Shown here: piece by piece, positions 48,661 to 60,093 of the stretch
How positions within the stretch are numbered: position 1 is the stretch's first letter
Layout of the letters: the number at the start of each line of letters is the position of its first letter
Assembly (NCBI RefSeq): GCF_002575655.3
Contig: NC_053039.3
Coordinates: forward strand, 380,161,633 to 380,225,632
DNA from: Aegilops tauschii subsp. strangulata
Taxonomy: Eukaryota > Streptophyta > Magnoliopsida > Poales > Poaceae
DNA length: 64,000 nt
Direction: 5' to 3'
Notes under the pieces: generated by a model
Databases searched by the model: none
What the model was told of the DNA's origin: nothing
Seen by the model: only the letters and a program-made list of their open reading frames with translations
Made by a program: the position numbers and the translations under genes

Positions 48661-48730
48661 GCAGGTGCGGTGCGTCATGTTTAGTCCCACCTCGCTAGCC
48701 AAGGGGCGCCCGCACTGGTCTATAAGCCCC

Positions 48731-49559
48731 AGTGCGGTAGCTCTCTCGACCTCCTCTCCAAAGCAGGCCTACTGGGCCTAAATGTTCTGTGCTGCCCTGT
48801 GGGCCTACTGGGCCTTTGCGGTCCTGCATCCTGGCCCAACAACAGGTTGGGTTTCTAGTGGTATGCAGGCCGCTGTGGCGCAGTAGGCGGGCTTATTTAT
48901 TTTCTTATTTTTTTGCTTTATTTATTTTTGTTTTATTTATTTTGAGTTATTTTTTGCTGTATTTAGAGTTTCTTTGTGAATATTTTTGCTTTAGGTACAA
49001 AAATTTACAAACTTTCTATTAGTGCCGGTAGTTTACAAATTTGAATAGTTTATATTTTGAATTATTTGAAATTTGTGTGAATCACTAGTTTGTGAATAAC
49101 TTAACTTTGAAAATAGATTTTAAGTGATTCTTTTTTCTTATGTTTAATATTAGTGTGTTTTATCATTATATTCAATTTGGTAATGCTTAGGTTATTTAAA
49201 AAATGAAATGCCTTTGTAACGGATGAATTTTCGTCCGAAACCCTGATACTTCGAAAGAGATTGTCCATTTTGTACACGAAGTGCATCCAGTTTTTGCGGT
49301 AACCCTCTCTACTTTTTTGCACATGCTATGTGGGTGAAATTATGATACCATGCCAACTTTCAACCTTTTCTGAGTTCATTTGAAATGCTTTTCAATTTCA
49401 GGGTCATTTAGCTGAAAAAATCAGTAAATGCATGAAAGAATTTGTTTGCACATAAAATTTATTCGCGTTTCAAATGCCAAAACACATAACTACCCTAACT
49501 ATTACAGAGATTCCCTCCTGGGTATGAAACACAGAAGAAAGTGATGATAGTGAAGCCGA
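48731..49559. other. CACTA internal non-coding sequence
   Basis: T-rich stretches (48895-49010) and AT-rich sequence with no coding frame, downstream of the tnp2 stop. Nothing further recognised. Confidence 0.5.
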
Positions 49560-52500
49560 TCACATCCCAGATCTTTGGGTGTGAAACTTTTTCTTCGTGT
49601 GTGCCCCTTTGCGCCGTAGCCATGGAAAATCTTCATCATTTAACTGGATGCTCGGGTCAATATTCACTGTGAATGGAGCAATTTCATCAAACTTTTCATA
49701 ATCTTCTGACATGTCTGTCTTGTCATCCACTCCCACGATGTTTCTCTTCCCAGAAAGAACTATGTGGCGCTTTGGCTCATCGTATGATGCATTCGCTTCC
49801 TTATCTTTTCTTTTTCTCAGCTTGGTAGACATATCCATCACATAGAAAACCTGTGCCACATCATTAGCTAGGACGAATGGTTCGTCTGCATACGCAAGAT
49901 TGTTGAGATCCACTGTTGTCATTCCATACTGCGGGTCTTCCGTTACCCCGCCTCGTGTCATATTGACCCATTTTCACCGAAACAAAGGGACCTTCAAACC
50001 ACGTCCATAGTCAAGTTCCCATATCTCCTCTATGTAACCATAATATGTTTCCTTTCCCGTCTTGGTTGTTGCATCAAAGCGGACACCACTGTTTTGGTTG
50101 GTGCTCTTCTTATCTTGGGCGATCGTGTAAAATGTATTACCATTTATCTCGTACCCTTTGAAAGTCATTATATTCGAAGATGGTAACTGGGACAGCGAGT
50201 TCAGGTCATCTTCAATAGAGGCGTCATGCATGATACATGTCTGCAACCAGCCGGCGAAACTCCTTGTTTGTTCACGTGTAATCCAGTCATCAGACTGCTC
50301 CGTGTGTTTGGAGCGTAGAAAATTCTTGTGTTCGTCCATATATGGAGCCACCAAGGCGGAATTCTGTAGAACTGTGTAGTGTGCTTCAGTGAGAGAATGT
50401 CCGTCCATCAATATTATTTGATTCCCTCCTAGCGTGCCTTTTTCCATCAAGTCTGCCCTTATGCCGCGATTCAGGAACACCAATCGGCTTAAGGTCAGGA
50501 ATAAAGTCAATACAAAACTCAATGACCTCCTCATTTTCATGGCCCTTGGAGATGCTTCCTTCTGGCCTAGCACGGTTATGAACATATTTTTTTAAGACTC
50601 CCATGAACCTCTCAAAGGGGAACATATTGTGTAGAAATACAGGACCCAAAACGTTAATCTCTTCGCATAGGTGAATTAGGACGTGCGTCATGATGTTGAA
50701 GAAGGATGGTGGGAACACCAACTCGAAACTGACAAGACATTGCACCAAATCATTCTCTAACCTTGGTATGATTTCTGGATCAATTACCTTCTGAGAGATT
50801 GCATTGAGGAATGCACATAGCTTCACAATGGCTAATCGAACGTTATCCCGTAGAAGCCCCCTCAATGCAACCGGAAGTAGTTGCGTCATAATCACGTGGC
50901 AGTCATGAGACTTTAGGTTCTGGAACTTTTTCTCTGCCATGTTTATTATTCCCTTTATATTCGACGAGAAGCCAGACGGTACCTTAATACTGAGCAGGCA
51001 TTCAAAGAAGATTTCCTTCTCTTCTTTGGTAAGAGCGTAGCTGGCATGACCCTGATGTATGCCGTCTTTTCCATGCATACGTTGCTGGTCCTCCCGTGCC
51101 TCAGGTGTATCTTTTGTCTTCCCATACACGCCCAAGAAGCCAAGCAGGGTCACGCAAAGATTCTTCGTCACGTGCATCACGTCGATTGCAGAGCGGACCT
51201 CTAGGTCTTTCCAATAGGGCAGGTCCCAAAATATAGATTTCTTCTTCCACATGGGTGCGCGTCCGTCAGCGTCATTCGGAACAGGTTGTCCGCCAGGACC
51301 CTTTCCAAAGACTACCTTTAAATCCTTGACCATATCATGTACATCAGCACCAGTACGGTGGCGAGGCTTCGTCCAGTGATCCGCCTCACCTTTGAAATGC
51401 TTGCCTTTCTTTCTTACGGGATGCCTGCTCGGAAGAAATCAACGATGTCCCAGGTACACATTCTTCCTACAATTGTCCAAATATATACTGTCGGTATCAT
51501 CCAAACAGTCCGTGCATGCGCGGTATCCCTTGTTTGTCTGTCATGAAAGGTTACTGAGAGCAGGCCAATCATTGATGGTCACGAACAGCAAGGCCTTTAG
51601 GTCAAATTCTTCCCTCATGTGCTCATCCCACGCACGTACACCTGTTCCATTCCACAGCTGTAAGATTTCTTCAACTAATGGCCTTAGGTACACATCAATG
51701 TCGTTGCCGGGTTACTTAGGGCCTTGGATGAGCACTGGCATCATAATGAACTTCCGCTTCATGCACAACCAAGGAGGAAGGTTATACAAACATAGAGTCA
51801 CAGGCCAGGTGCTATGGTTGTTGCTCTGCTCCCCAAAAGGATTAATGCCATCTGCGCTTAGACCAAACCATGCGTTCCTTGCGTCATCTGCAAACTCCTT
51901 CCCGTACTTTCTCTTGATTTTCTCCACTGCGACCCGTCAGCAGGTACTCTCAACTTTCCGTCTTTCTTACGGTCTTCTCTGTGCCATCGCATCGCCTTGG
52001 CATGCTCTTTGTTTTGGAAGAAACGTTTCAACCGTGGTATTATAGGAGCATACCACATCACCTTGGCAGGAATCTTCTTCCTGGGGCGCTCGCCCTCGAC
52101 ATCACCAGGGTCATCGCGCCTGATCTTATAGCAAAATGCACCGCATACCGGGCAAGCGTTCAAATCCTCGTACTCACCGCGGTAGAGGATGCAGTCATTA
52201 GGGCATGCATGTATCTTCTGCACCTCTAACTCTAGAGGGCAGACAACCTTCTTTGCTTCGTACGTACTCTCGGGCAATTCGTTGTCCTTTGGAAACATAT
52301 TCTTTATCATTACCAACAACTTTCCAAATCCCTTGTCACATACACCATTCTCTGCCTTCCATTGCAGCAATCCCAGTGTGGTGCCCAACTTTTTCTTGTC
52401 AGCTTCGCAATTCGGGTACAACAATTACTTGTGATCCTCTAACATGCGCTGCAACTTCTTCTTCTCCAAATCACTTGCGCAGTTTCTTTTTGCATCGGCA

Positions 52501-52900
52501 ATGGCTCGACCTAGATCATCAGCGGGCTCATCTGATGCCTCTTCTTCAGCTTCTTCCCGCATTGCCGGCTCAGCTTCCTCCCCCATTGTTGTATCATTGT
52601 ATTCAGGGAACCCATGGCCAGGATAGCTGTCGTCGTCCTCTTCTTCTTCATTGCCTTCCATCATAACCCCTCTTTCTCCGTGCTTGGTCCAAACATTATA
52701 GTGGGGCATGAAACCGGACTTAAACAGGTGGACGTGAATGGTTCTTGACGTAGAGTGATTGTGATCATTCTTACAGACTAAACATAGACAAGGCATAAAA
52801 CCATCCGCCCGCTTGTTTGCCTGAGCCACAAGCAGAAAGTTTGCATGCCATTGATGAACTCGGGAGAGCATCGGTAATCGTACATCCATTGTTGGCTCAT
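49560..52900 (-). pseudogene. tnp2: CACTA tnp2-type transposase, degenerate
   Basis: From the ATG at 52900 the protein starts MSQQWMYDYRCSPEFING, the transposase-associated N-terminal domain, then needs a frame change near 52845. A zinc-like CLCLVCKNDHNHSTSRTI segment and an acidic linker follow. TAA interrupts at 52425-52427 just after MLEDHK. The tnp2 core follows (IHACPNDCILYRGEYEDLN, CPVCGAFCYKIRRDDP), with a shift near 51930-51900 and a stop near 51711. The next frame (51333-50386) carries FWDLPYWKDLEVRSAIDVMH and the DUF4218 region (GPVFLHNMFPFERFMGVLKK). The last frames (50585-49560) carry a DUF4216-like end (LNNLAYADEPFVLANDVAQV). tnp2 would bind the ends and catalyse excision. Several stops and shifts make this copy inactive. 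Confidence 0.88.
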
Positions 52901-52989
52901 CTTCATTACACAACACCGAAAAGACCAAATTAATACAAGTTCATACATAAAGTTCATACAAGACTTAAATGCAACAAACAAATAACTCT

Positions 52990-53434
52990 CTAACTAAAGA
53001 ATTTAAATGCAACAACAAATGCGATCAAGATCGCAACTAAGGTAACAATTGATCCAACAGCATAATGATACCAAGCCTCACTATCAATGGCATATTTTCT
53101 AATCTTTCTAATCTTCAAGCGCATTTTCTCCATCTTGGTCTTGTGATCATCGACGACATCGGCAACATGCAACTCCAATTCCATCTTCTTCCCCTCAATT
53201 CTTTTCAATTTTTCTTACAAATACTCGTTTTCTCTTTCAACTAAATTTAACCTCTCGACAATAGGGTCGGTTGGAATTTCCGGTTCACAAACCTCCTAGA
53301 CAAAAATATCTATGTCAACTTGATGGGCATAATTTGTCATAAACAAGAAATGCAACAACTAGTTTTAAAAGAGAATATACCACATCCGAATCATAACAAG
53401 GACGAGGGCCGACGGGGATGGATATCAAAACCAT
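52990..53434 (-). pseudogene. CACTA-carried small coiled-coil, tail-anchored membrane protein (two exons, one stop)
   Basis: Exon 1 is 53434-53381 (18 codons from MVLISIPVGPRPCYDSDV, donor GTATAT). Exon 2 is 53295-52990 (acceptor TTTTTGTCTAG, phase 0), for 119 residues in all. Exon 2 has a Leu/Glu/Lys heptad-like segment (ERLNLVERENEYL, then KMELELHVADVVDDHK) and a C-terminal hydrophobic anchor (YAVGSIVTLVAILIAFVVAF). TAA at 53217-53215 interrupts the coiled coil. It sits between the right end and tnp2, on the same strand. I recognise no domain of known function. A membrane-anchored protein is unusual for a DNA transposon. Confidence 0.6.
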
Positions 53435-53949
53435 GGCACTATGTATAACAAACAACGTACGGGTAAGATAATTATACAAGTAACTATATATCCAAATCAC
53501 ACAAAGATCAATTTGGTAATGTAATACATTCATGAACAAGAGGCTCACCACAAGGTGGTGCCGGCGAAGGAACGGTGCGGGCGATCGACTGTGGTTACGA
53601 CGGAGATTTAGAAGACACTAAGTAAACCACACCTACATATGCAAACTAAGTGTTATTTTTGACCTCAAATTGCATATAAATCAAATACTAGCACATATAT
53701 TTCCTCCCAAATTACTAAACTCTTAAATTAATCACTATACAAAGCATTGCAAGAGCTAATCTAGCAATGAGAGATGAAAGGACAAAGTTGCTAACCTCTG
53801 TGATCATTTGAATGGATGGGGGCCTTCAAATCTTGACAAATTTTGGGCAAAATGTGTGATGAGCTCGAGAGGAAGAGGGGAAGAACAGAGAGGAGAGGGG
53901 AAAGGGGAAGAACAGAGCGAGCTCGGGTGGACGAAGGGTTTATGTAGGA

Positions 53950-54201
53950 TGACCTTTAGCACCGGTTCGTGCCACGAACCGGTACTAAAGGTGCTGGAGG
54001 GGCCCCGGACTGACAAAATCCTGCCACCACTCACTTTAGTACCGGTCCGTGGCACGAACCGGTGCTAAAGGTCGGCCACGAACCGGTACTAATGAAAGCG
54101 GCCGGCTAGCCGTTGGAACCGGCACTAATGCACACATTAGTGCCGGCTCAAAAGCAAACCGGCACTAATGTGCTTGACATTTGACCATTTTTCTACTAAT
54201 G
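53950..54201. repeat. CACTA right subterminal hairpin repeats
   Basis: TTTAGCACCGGTTCGTG / CACGAACCGGTACTAAAG, TAGTACCGGTCCGTGGC / CACGAACCGGTGCTAAAG and AACCGGCACTAATG units fill the last 250 bases before the terminus. Confidence 0.85.
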
Positions 54202-54204
54202 CAT

Positions 54205-55129
54205 GTACGTCGGCATTGGCATGATTTGCCCGTTGATTGTAAGCTACTCAGTTCTAGTCAGAGCAATCTTCTCTTCCGGATTCATCATACCTTTCTTGGA
54301 ACACAAGAAGGGGCAATGGTACACTGCGGACTCTGAGGAATATAGCCTTGACGGCATGGGAGGTTATCAAGTAAGCTTTTGCTTCTTCAAAGAAAAGATA
54401 ATCGGTAGTACTGTATATCCATCTTACTCTAATTTCCACAGATCGCCATGTCGTGCGCGCTCATGCTTGGGGACGGCCTGTACATCCTCATCCGGGCCAT
54501 AGCCCTGCGCGTGCGCGGAAGACGGGCTGCCGTTCAGGCAGAAGATGAGACGTTTGACAACCAGCGACGCACCAGCAGTGGCGGAGCTTGGTACAAATTG
54601 CTAAAAAATCTCATCTAAGCACTCCCTAAAAAATTTCCTTCAAAGTTTGGTCCAAGGCTGTGGGGGGGGGGGGGGGGGGGGCAGTTGCCCCCCTCGGCCT
54701 CAACATAGCTCCGCCAGTGCGCACCAGTATGAGGACCTGATACCCACACCATTGGCGTTGATTGCTTACGTAGCATTGGCCCTGATATCTACTGTTGTGC
54801 TACCACACATTTTCACCCAATTGGCATGGTACTACTCGGCTCTACGTAGTTGCACCAGCAGCGGCGTTCTGCACCATCTACGGTTTTCGACTGACCGATT
54901 TCAACATCGGGGTAACGTATGCCAAAGTGGCGATCCTAGCTGTCGGAGCATGGTCAGGCGTGACAGGCGGTGTCATCGCTGGCCTGGCAGCCTATGGTGT
55001 TATTGGGGGCGTGATCAACACAGCAAGTACCATGATGTCCAACATGAAAGTTGCTCATATGACACTCACATCGCCAAGGTCCATCGCAGTGAGCCAGACG
55101 TTCGGCGTGCTAATTGGCTGCGTCGTCTC
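54205..55129 (+). pseudogene. YSL: YSL exon 4 (right piece) and exon 5 (left piece)
   Basis: Exon 4 resumes at 54205 with YVGIGMICP and ends at 54370 (GGTTATCAA, donor GTAAGC). A 71-base intron ends TTTCCACAG, and exon 5 starts at 54442. The hAT-like MITE interrupts at 54576. Beyond it the frame is one base off until about 54842, where a second shift restores it. Then AWSGVTGGVIAGLAAYG and LTSPRSIAVSQTFG follow up to GTCTC, where the Copia element begins. Confidence 0.9.
54576..54719. mobile_element. hAT-like MITE (144 bp) in YSL exon 5
   Basis: Terminal repeats CAGTGGCGGAGCTTGG and the complement of ATAGCTCCGCCAGTG are flanked by CGCACCAG at 54568-54575 and 54720-54727, an 8 bp duplication typical of hAT elements. 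It contains a run of 20 G at 54662-54681. Confidence 0.9.
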
Positions 55130-55268
55130 TGAAAGCTGAATAAAACTGTTGTTTATTGATGATTTGGTGCGGCATACAAGAGTATATAAGAGGGTACAAA
55201 CCGACTTGGGGTAGGGGTACAAAACTGACTTGGACTAGAAGTCGTATACCATAATGACTACTCTAACA
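55130..55268 (-). repeat. 3' LTR (139 bp) of the minus-strand Copia element
   Basis: On the plus strand it starts TGAAAGCTGAATAAAACTG and ends CTCTAACA, next to the complement of the purine tract. A TATATAAGAGG box is inside. It is 18 bases longer than its partner. Confidence 0.88.
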
Positions 55269-58200
55269 TCTCCCCGCAGTATCAATGGCAGGCTCGACGA
55301 CGTTGAGACTGAAACAGATATCTTGAAACGGCTTAGTAGGCAGTGCCTTGGTGAAAATGTCAGCAAACTGAGCCGTAGAGGGAACATGAAGCACCCGAAC
55401 CTGACCAAGAGCAACCTTTTCATGAACAAAATGAATATCAATCTCAATATGCTTTGTGCGTCGGTGTTGAACTGGATTGCTGGTCATGTAGACTGCTGAT
55501 ATGTTGTCACAGTAGACAATAGTGGCCTGCTCAATAGGCCTGTGTAGCTCGGAGAGTAACTGCCGAATCCAGATTGTATCTGCAACGGCATGTGCCACAG
55601 CGCGATACTCAGCCTCGGCCGACGAACGTGAGACTGTAACCTGTCTTTTCGAAGACCAAGAAATCAAACTGTTACCAAGAAAAACACAAAAACCGGAAGT
55701 GGACCTTCGAGTGTCAGGACAACCAGCCCAGTCTGCATCAGAGTATGCGGTAAGCGAGTTTGGAGAAGAATTATTGAGGTGGAGACCATGATTGAGAGTT
55801 CCTTTTAAATACCGAAGAATGCGTTTAACATGATTATAGTGAGGAACCCGGGGATCATGCATATAGAGACATGCTTGTTGAACAGCAAAAGAGATTTCAG
55901 GACGAGTAATGGTGAGATATTGGAGAGCACCTGTTAGGCTATGATAGAGAGTAGGATCGGAAAAGGGTTCACCGGTAGCCGAAAGTTTAAAACTAGTATC
56001 GACAGGAGTGCGAGATGATTGACAGTCAAGCATACCAGCATGATTAAGAAGATCAAGAATATACTGGCGTTGGGAAAGAAAAAGGCTGGAGGAATCTCGA
56101 ACAACAGCAATGCCTAAGAAATGATGAAGGAGTCCTATGTCAGTCATAGAAAATTCGGATCTAAGAAGAGAGACAATATGATCTAAGAACTTTTGAGAGG
56201 AGGCGGTAAGAATGATATCATCTACATAGAGAAGTAAATAGGCAGTGTCAGAAGTTTGATGATACACAAAAAGAGAGGTGTCAGAGAGAGATGGAGTGAA
56301 GCCTATTGTTTGAATGAAGGAGGAGAAGCGTTGAAACCAAGCTCGTGGGGCCTGTTTAAGACCATAGAGAGATTTCTGAAGAAGACATACATGAGTTGGA
56401 AAGGATGGATGTTCAAAACCCAGAGGTTGCTGGCAGTAGACAGTTTCTTGAAGGGAACCATGGAGGGAAGCATTTTTAACATCAAGTTGGTGAATGGGCC
56501 ATGAAGAGGAGACAGCAACACTAAGAACGGTGCGAATGGTGCTCGGTTTAACAACAGGAGAGAAGGTTTTTTCGTAATCAATTCCTTGTTGCTGAGAAAA
56601 GCCACGACAAACCCACCTGGCTTTATATCGTGAGAGGCTCCCATCGGAGTGGAACTTTTGGCGAAAAATCCATTTGCCAGAAACAATATTTGTATTGGGA
56701 GGACGAGGAACAAGTTGCCAGGTGTTGTTTTGAAGTAAAGCATTATATTCTTCTTGCATGGCAGCGGCCCAATTGGGATCAAGTAGAGCAGTTTTGTAAT
56801 TCTTTGGAAGAGAAGTGAGAGATACGGAGGTATGAAGGTTTAGGCGGTCTTGGGGTTGATGAAATCCTGATTTGGCCCTAGTACGCATGCGATGATCATT
56901 AATCGGGGCTGCTGTAGGAATAGCACGAGGGGGTAAGGTGGGTACTGGTGAGTCCGGCCCAGCGGAAGAGTCGGACGAAGGAGTAGGGCTAGGTAGTGGA
57001 GTGGGAGATGGGCTGGGTGGTGGAGTGGGAGTAGGGGCCGGGGTTGTTGGGGAGGGAGCAGGGGTCGGGGGTGTTGGGGACGTCTCGGGTGGGGTGAGTG
57101 TATGGTTGGGATTGGCTATGGTGGGTGTTAATGGTGGTGGTGATGAGTTGTGTTCGGCAGGTAGGGGAGTATATAGTTGGAAAGGACGGGGAGAGGGGGT
57201 GTTTGCGGAGTTAGGGGTGTTGGATGGTGTAGTAGTGCGTTGTGAGAAAGGAAAAATGTGCTCAGCAAACGTGACATGACGAGAGACATGAACGTGTCCG
57301 GTGTGAAGGTCGAGACAGCGATAGCCTTTGTGCTCGTCAGAGAAGCCGAGAAAAGCACATGGGATAGAGCGTGGTGACAATTTATTTGCAGAAGTGGCGT
57401 AGGCATTGGGAAAACAGAGACATCCGAAAACACGAACCGCGGAGTAGTCGGGGTGGGAAAGAAAGAGGGAATAATAGGGAGTAGTGTTGGGTGTAGTTTT
57501 GGAAGGTCGGATATTTAGAAGGAAGGTGGCCATGTGTAGGGCTTCAGCCCAAAACATGGGAGGCATAGATGATTGAATGAGGAGAGTGCGAACTATATCA
57601 TTGAGGGTGCGAAGAGAGCGTTCTGCTTTACCATTTTGAGGGGAGGTGTAGGGACATGAGAACCTAAGCAGGATGCCATGTTGTAAGAAGAAAGTATGAT
57701 TTTTAATGTTATCAAACTCGCGACCATTGTCACATTGGATAAAGCGAATTGGGAGGAAGAAGTGAACAGACACATAGCGTTGAAAATTAAGGAAAAGAGA
57801 ATGGACCTCAGATTTGTTGCGTAGAGGAAAAGTCCAGACAAAGTGGGTGAAATCATCTAGGATAACAAGGTAGTATTTAAAACCCGAAACACTTGCAATG
57901 GGAGAGGTCCATAAATCACAATGTATTAATTCAAAGGGATAAGTGCTACAAGAACTAGAGGAATTAAAGGGAAGACGCACATGTTTGCCTAATTGACAAG
58001 ACTCGCAAAACACAGAATTATGAGAGTCCCTATTACATGGTATGGTAAATTCACTAAGCATAGAAGCTAAGACGGCGGGGTTGGGATGGCCCAAGCGACG
58101 ATGCCAGAGATCGACGGAGGCCAGCATGGATGTTGGAGGGGTGGCGGCAGGAACTCCATTAAGAGAATAAAGATCACCGGAGCTATTGAAGCGAGCGATC

Positions 58201-59935
58201 TCGGCCTTGGTCAGGTAATCCTTCACAGATAAACCAAAAGGGTCAAATTCAGCCGAAACTAGATTGTCGCAAGTAAATTGGCGAACAGAGATAAGATTTT
58301 TAATGAGGGCGGGTGCAACTAGAACATCGCGAAGTAAAAGAGGTTTGGTGGAAGAGGGAAGTTGAGCCTGACCAACACAATATATAGGAATAGATGATCC
58401 ATCTCCAAGGATAATGGAAGGGAAAGGAGATTTAGTGCAAGAAGATAACCAATTACTAGATGCAGACATATGACTAGAGGCCCCTGAATCAAAGATCCAA
58501 TCCGTACCTGAGTTTCCTTGTGCAGCAAAGTTATTCATGGCCTGGAGAAAGGCAGCTTGATCCCAGCTCGGCGTCGCAGGTGAGGGTGGCGTCGAAAGCA
58601 GTGCCGGCAGATATGATGGTGAAGGCAGTAGGCCCGGCTGGGGAGTGTAGTAGGCATTGGCCGGCTGTGGTGGGGGTGGCGTCGGGAGCACGGCCGGCTG
58701 AGGTGTGTAGTAGGCGTCGCCGTCGGTGCTGTAATGACCATAAGGAGCATACGTCGGGGCGGCGTGATAGGCATTGGCCGGCTGTCGGGGGTTGAGAACC
58801 CCGGGAGCACCAGTAGGCGGCCGAAGGCCGGGTTGCCAGGCACCTGAGTATGCCGGCGGAGCACCGAGGGTGGACGGAGCAGACCAGGGCATGGGCCATG
58901 CTTGAACAAGCCCCGTCCAAGGATCATGAGGAGGCCGCCATGCAACCGCAGATGGAGCACTGGTGGGTGGTGCAGGACTCGGTGCTGGTGATGTCGTAGG
59001 CGGAACCGAACGAGTCGACGGCGGCCTGTAGATAGGGTTTTTTGCCGCGGTAGTTCGGACTAGGACACCAGCCTGGGGGCGGTTGAACAGATGACGATGC
59101 GGACGGCCCGGCGGCATGAGCCGGCCTGGAAGGCGGCGCTGGTGTAGACGGCAGAGGAGGATGAGCCGCAGCATGAAAGACCTTGGGGCGAGAGTCCTTG
59201 CGAGTTTGTGTTTCCGCCGCGAGTTGTAGCAAGGAACGAACTTCAGCGAAGGTAGGAGGGGGCCGTATCATCGGTATGAACGAGGCTTGCTTGTCAAAGT
59301 CTTCGCTGAGGCCGACGACGACGATATTGATTAGCTGTGAGTCGCTAACTGTATCGCCGAGTTCGCGGAGCTCATCACCAATGGTCTTAACGCGCTGGCA
59401 GAACAGGTTCACCGGGGCGTCTCCTTGCACCATATTGTGAAGCTCGGTGTGGAGAGCGTTTTTTCCGAGCGTCAGTATTGCTTTGGAAGAGCTGACGGAG
59501 GGAGTGCCAGATGTTGGCAGCGTTGGCGCCGTCGTGATCGAGCATGTTGAAGATTTCGGTGGTGATGCGGGTGTAGAACCATTGGACGATCGCGAGATCG
59601 TCTTTCAACCAGTGCGGATCGTCGGGGCGGGGAAGACAGTTGGCGGCGACATGCGAGCGCAGGTTGCAGCGGCCGAGGTGGAGATCGAGGAGATGTCTCC
59701 AATGGTAGTAGTTGTGGGCGGCGAGATCAAGAACTATGGGGATGTAGGGGCTGACGTCGGAGATTGTGTCAGCAAGAGATATTGATGCGGCGAGGATGGG
59801 TGCAGGGTAGTTTTGTGGAGCTATGGTGAGGGCCGAGAGAGAAGCAGCCGCGGCGTTGGCAGCCTTGGCGATGAGTGCGGCCCAGCGCTCGAAGTAGCCG
59901 GGCGGCGGCGACGACGGTGGCGTTGACGGAGCCAT
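55263..59935 (-). pseudogene. gag-pol: Copia gag-pol with two one-base frameshifts
   Basis: The frame starts at the ATG at 59935 (MAPSTPPSSPPPGYFERW) with an Ala/Pro-rich gag. It shifts at A6 at 59459-59464 and again at A6 at 59038-59043. In both places five A would keep the frame. From there one 1.3 kb-codon frame runs to a TAG at 55263, inside the 3' LTR. Motifs are protease DWIFDSGASSHM, integrase finger WHRRLGHPN with CESCQLGKH, the integrase core (CDNGREFDN, PQNGKAERS), reverse transcriptase (LDVKNASLHG, LLYVDDIIL) and RNase H ([30 protein letters not shown]). KNAS replaces the usual KNAF. Apart from the two A runs no stop interrupts it. Confidence 0.93.
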
Positions 59936-59951
59936 ACCCTAAACCCTGGGA

Positions 59952-59967
59952 CCGGTATCTGATACCA
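59952..59967 (-). other. Primer binding site of the minus-strand Copia element
   Basis: On the minus strand TGGTATCAGATACCGG follows the 5' LTR directly. Its first ten bases match the initiator Met tRNA end. Confidence 0.88.
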
Positions 59968-60088
59968 TGAAAGCTGAATAAAACTGTTGCTTATTGATAA
60001 TTTGGTGCGGCATACAAGAGTATATAAGAGGATGCAAACCGACTTAAGGTAGGGGTACAAAACTGACTTGGACTAGAAGTCGTATACA
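59968..60088 (-). repeat. 5' LTR (121 bp) of the minus-strand Copia element
   Basis: On the plus strand it starts TGAAAGCTGAATAAAACTG and ends GTCGTATACA. About six mismatches against the other LTR, plus an 18-base deletion next to the outer end that keeps a terminal CA. Confidence 0.9.
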
Positions 60089-60093
60089 GTCTC

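Larger units (their letters stand above)
42502..54201 (-). mobile_element. CACTA (Caspar-like) DNA transposon, 11.7 kb, inserted in YSL exon 4
   Basis: The left end is CACTAGTGCAGAACCGGG and the right end, on the minus strand, is CATTAGTAGAAAAATGG. CAT at 42499-42501 and 54202-54204 is the 3 bp target duplication, and the YSL exon is continuous across it. Hairpin repeats with CCGGT lie at both ends and at 48.5 kb. All its genes are on the minus strand: a small membrane protein, a tnp2 transposase, a 104-residue ORF and a second ORF with a Ulp1-like protease. The right terminus has T for C in CACTA. The ends match poorly (about 9 of 13), and the coding regions have stops, so it is immobile as it stands. 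Confidence 0.92.
55130..60088 (-). mobile_element. Short-LTR Ty1/Copia element (4.96 kb) in YSL exon 5
   Basis: Flanked by GTCTC at 55125-55129 and 60089-60093. On the minus strand the order is 5' LTR (60088-59968), primer site, gag, pol, purine tract (GCGGGGAGA) and 3' LTR (55268-55130). Domain order and motifs such as QLDVKNASLHG place it in the Ale/Retrofit (Hopscotch) branch of Copia. It lies opposite to the YSL gene. Confidence 0.95.
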
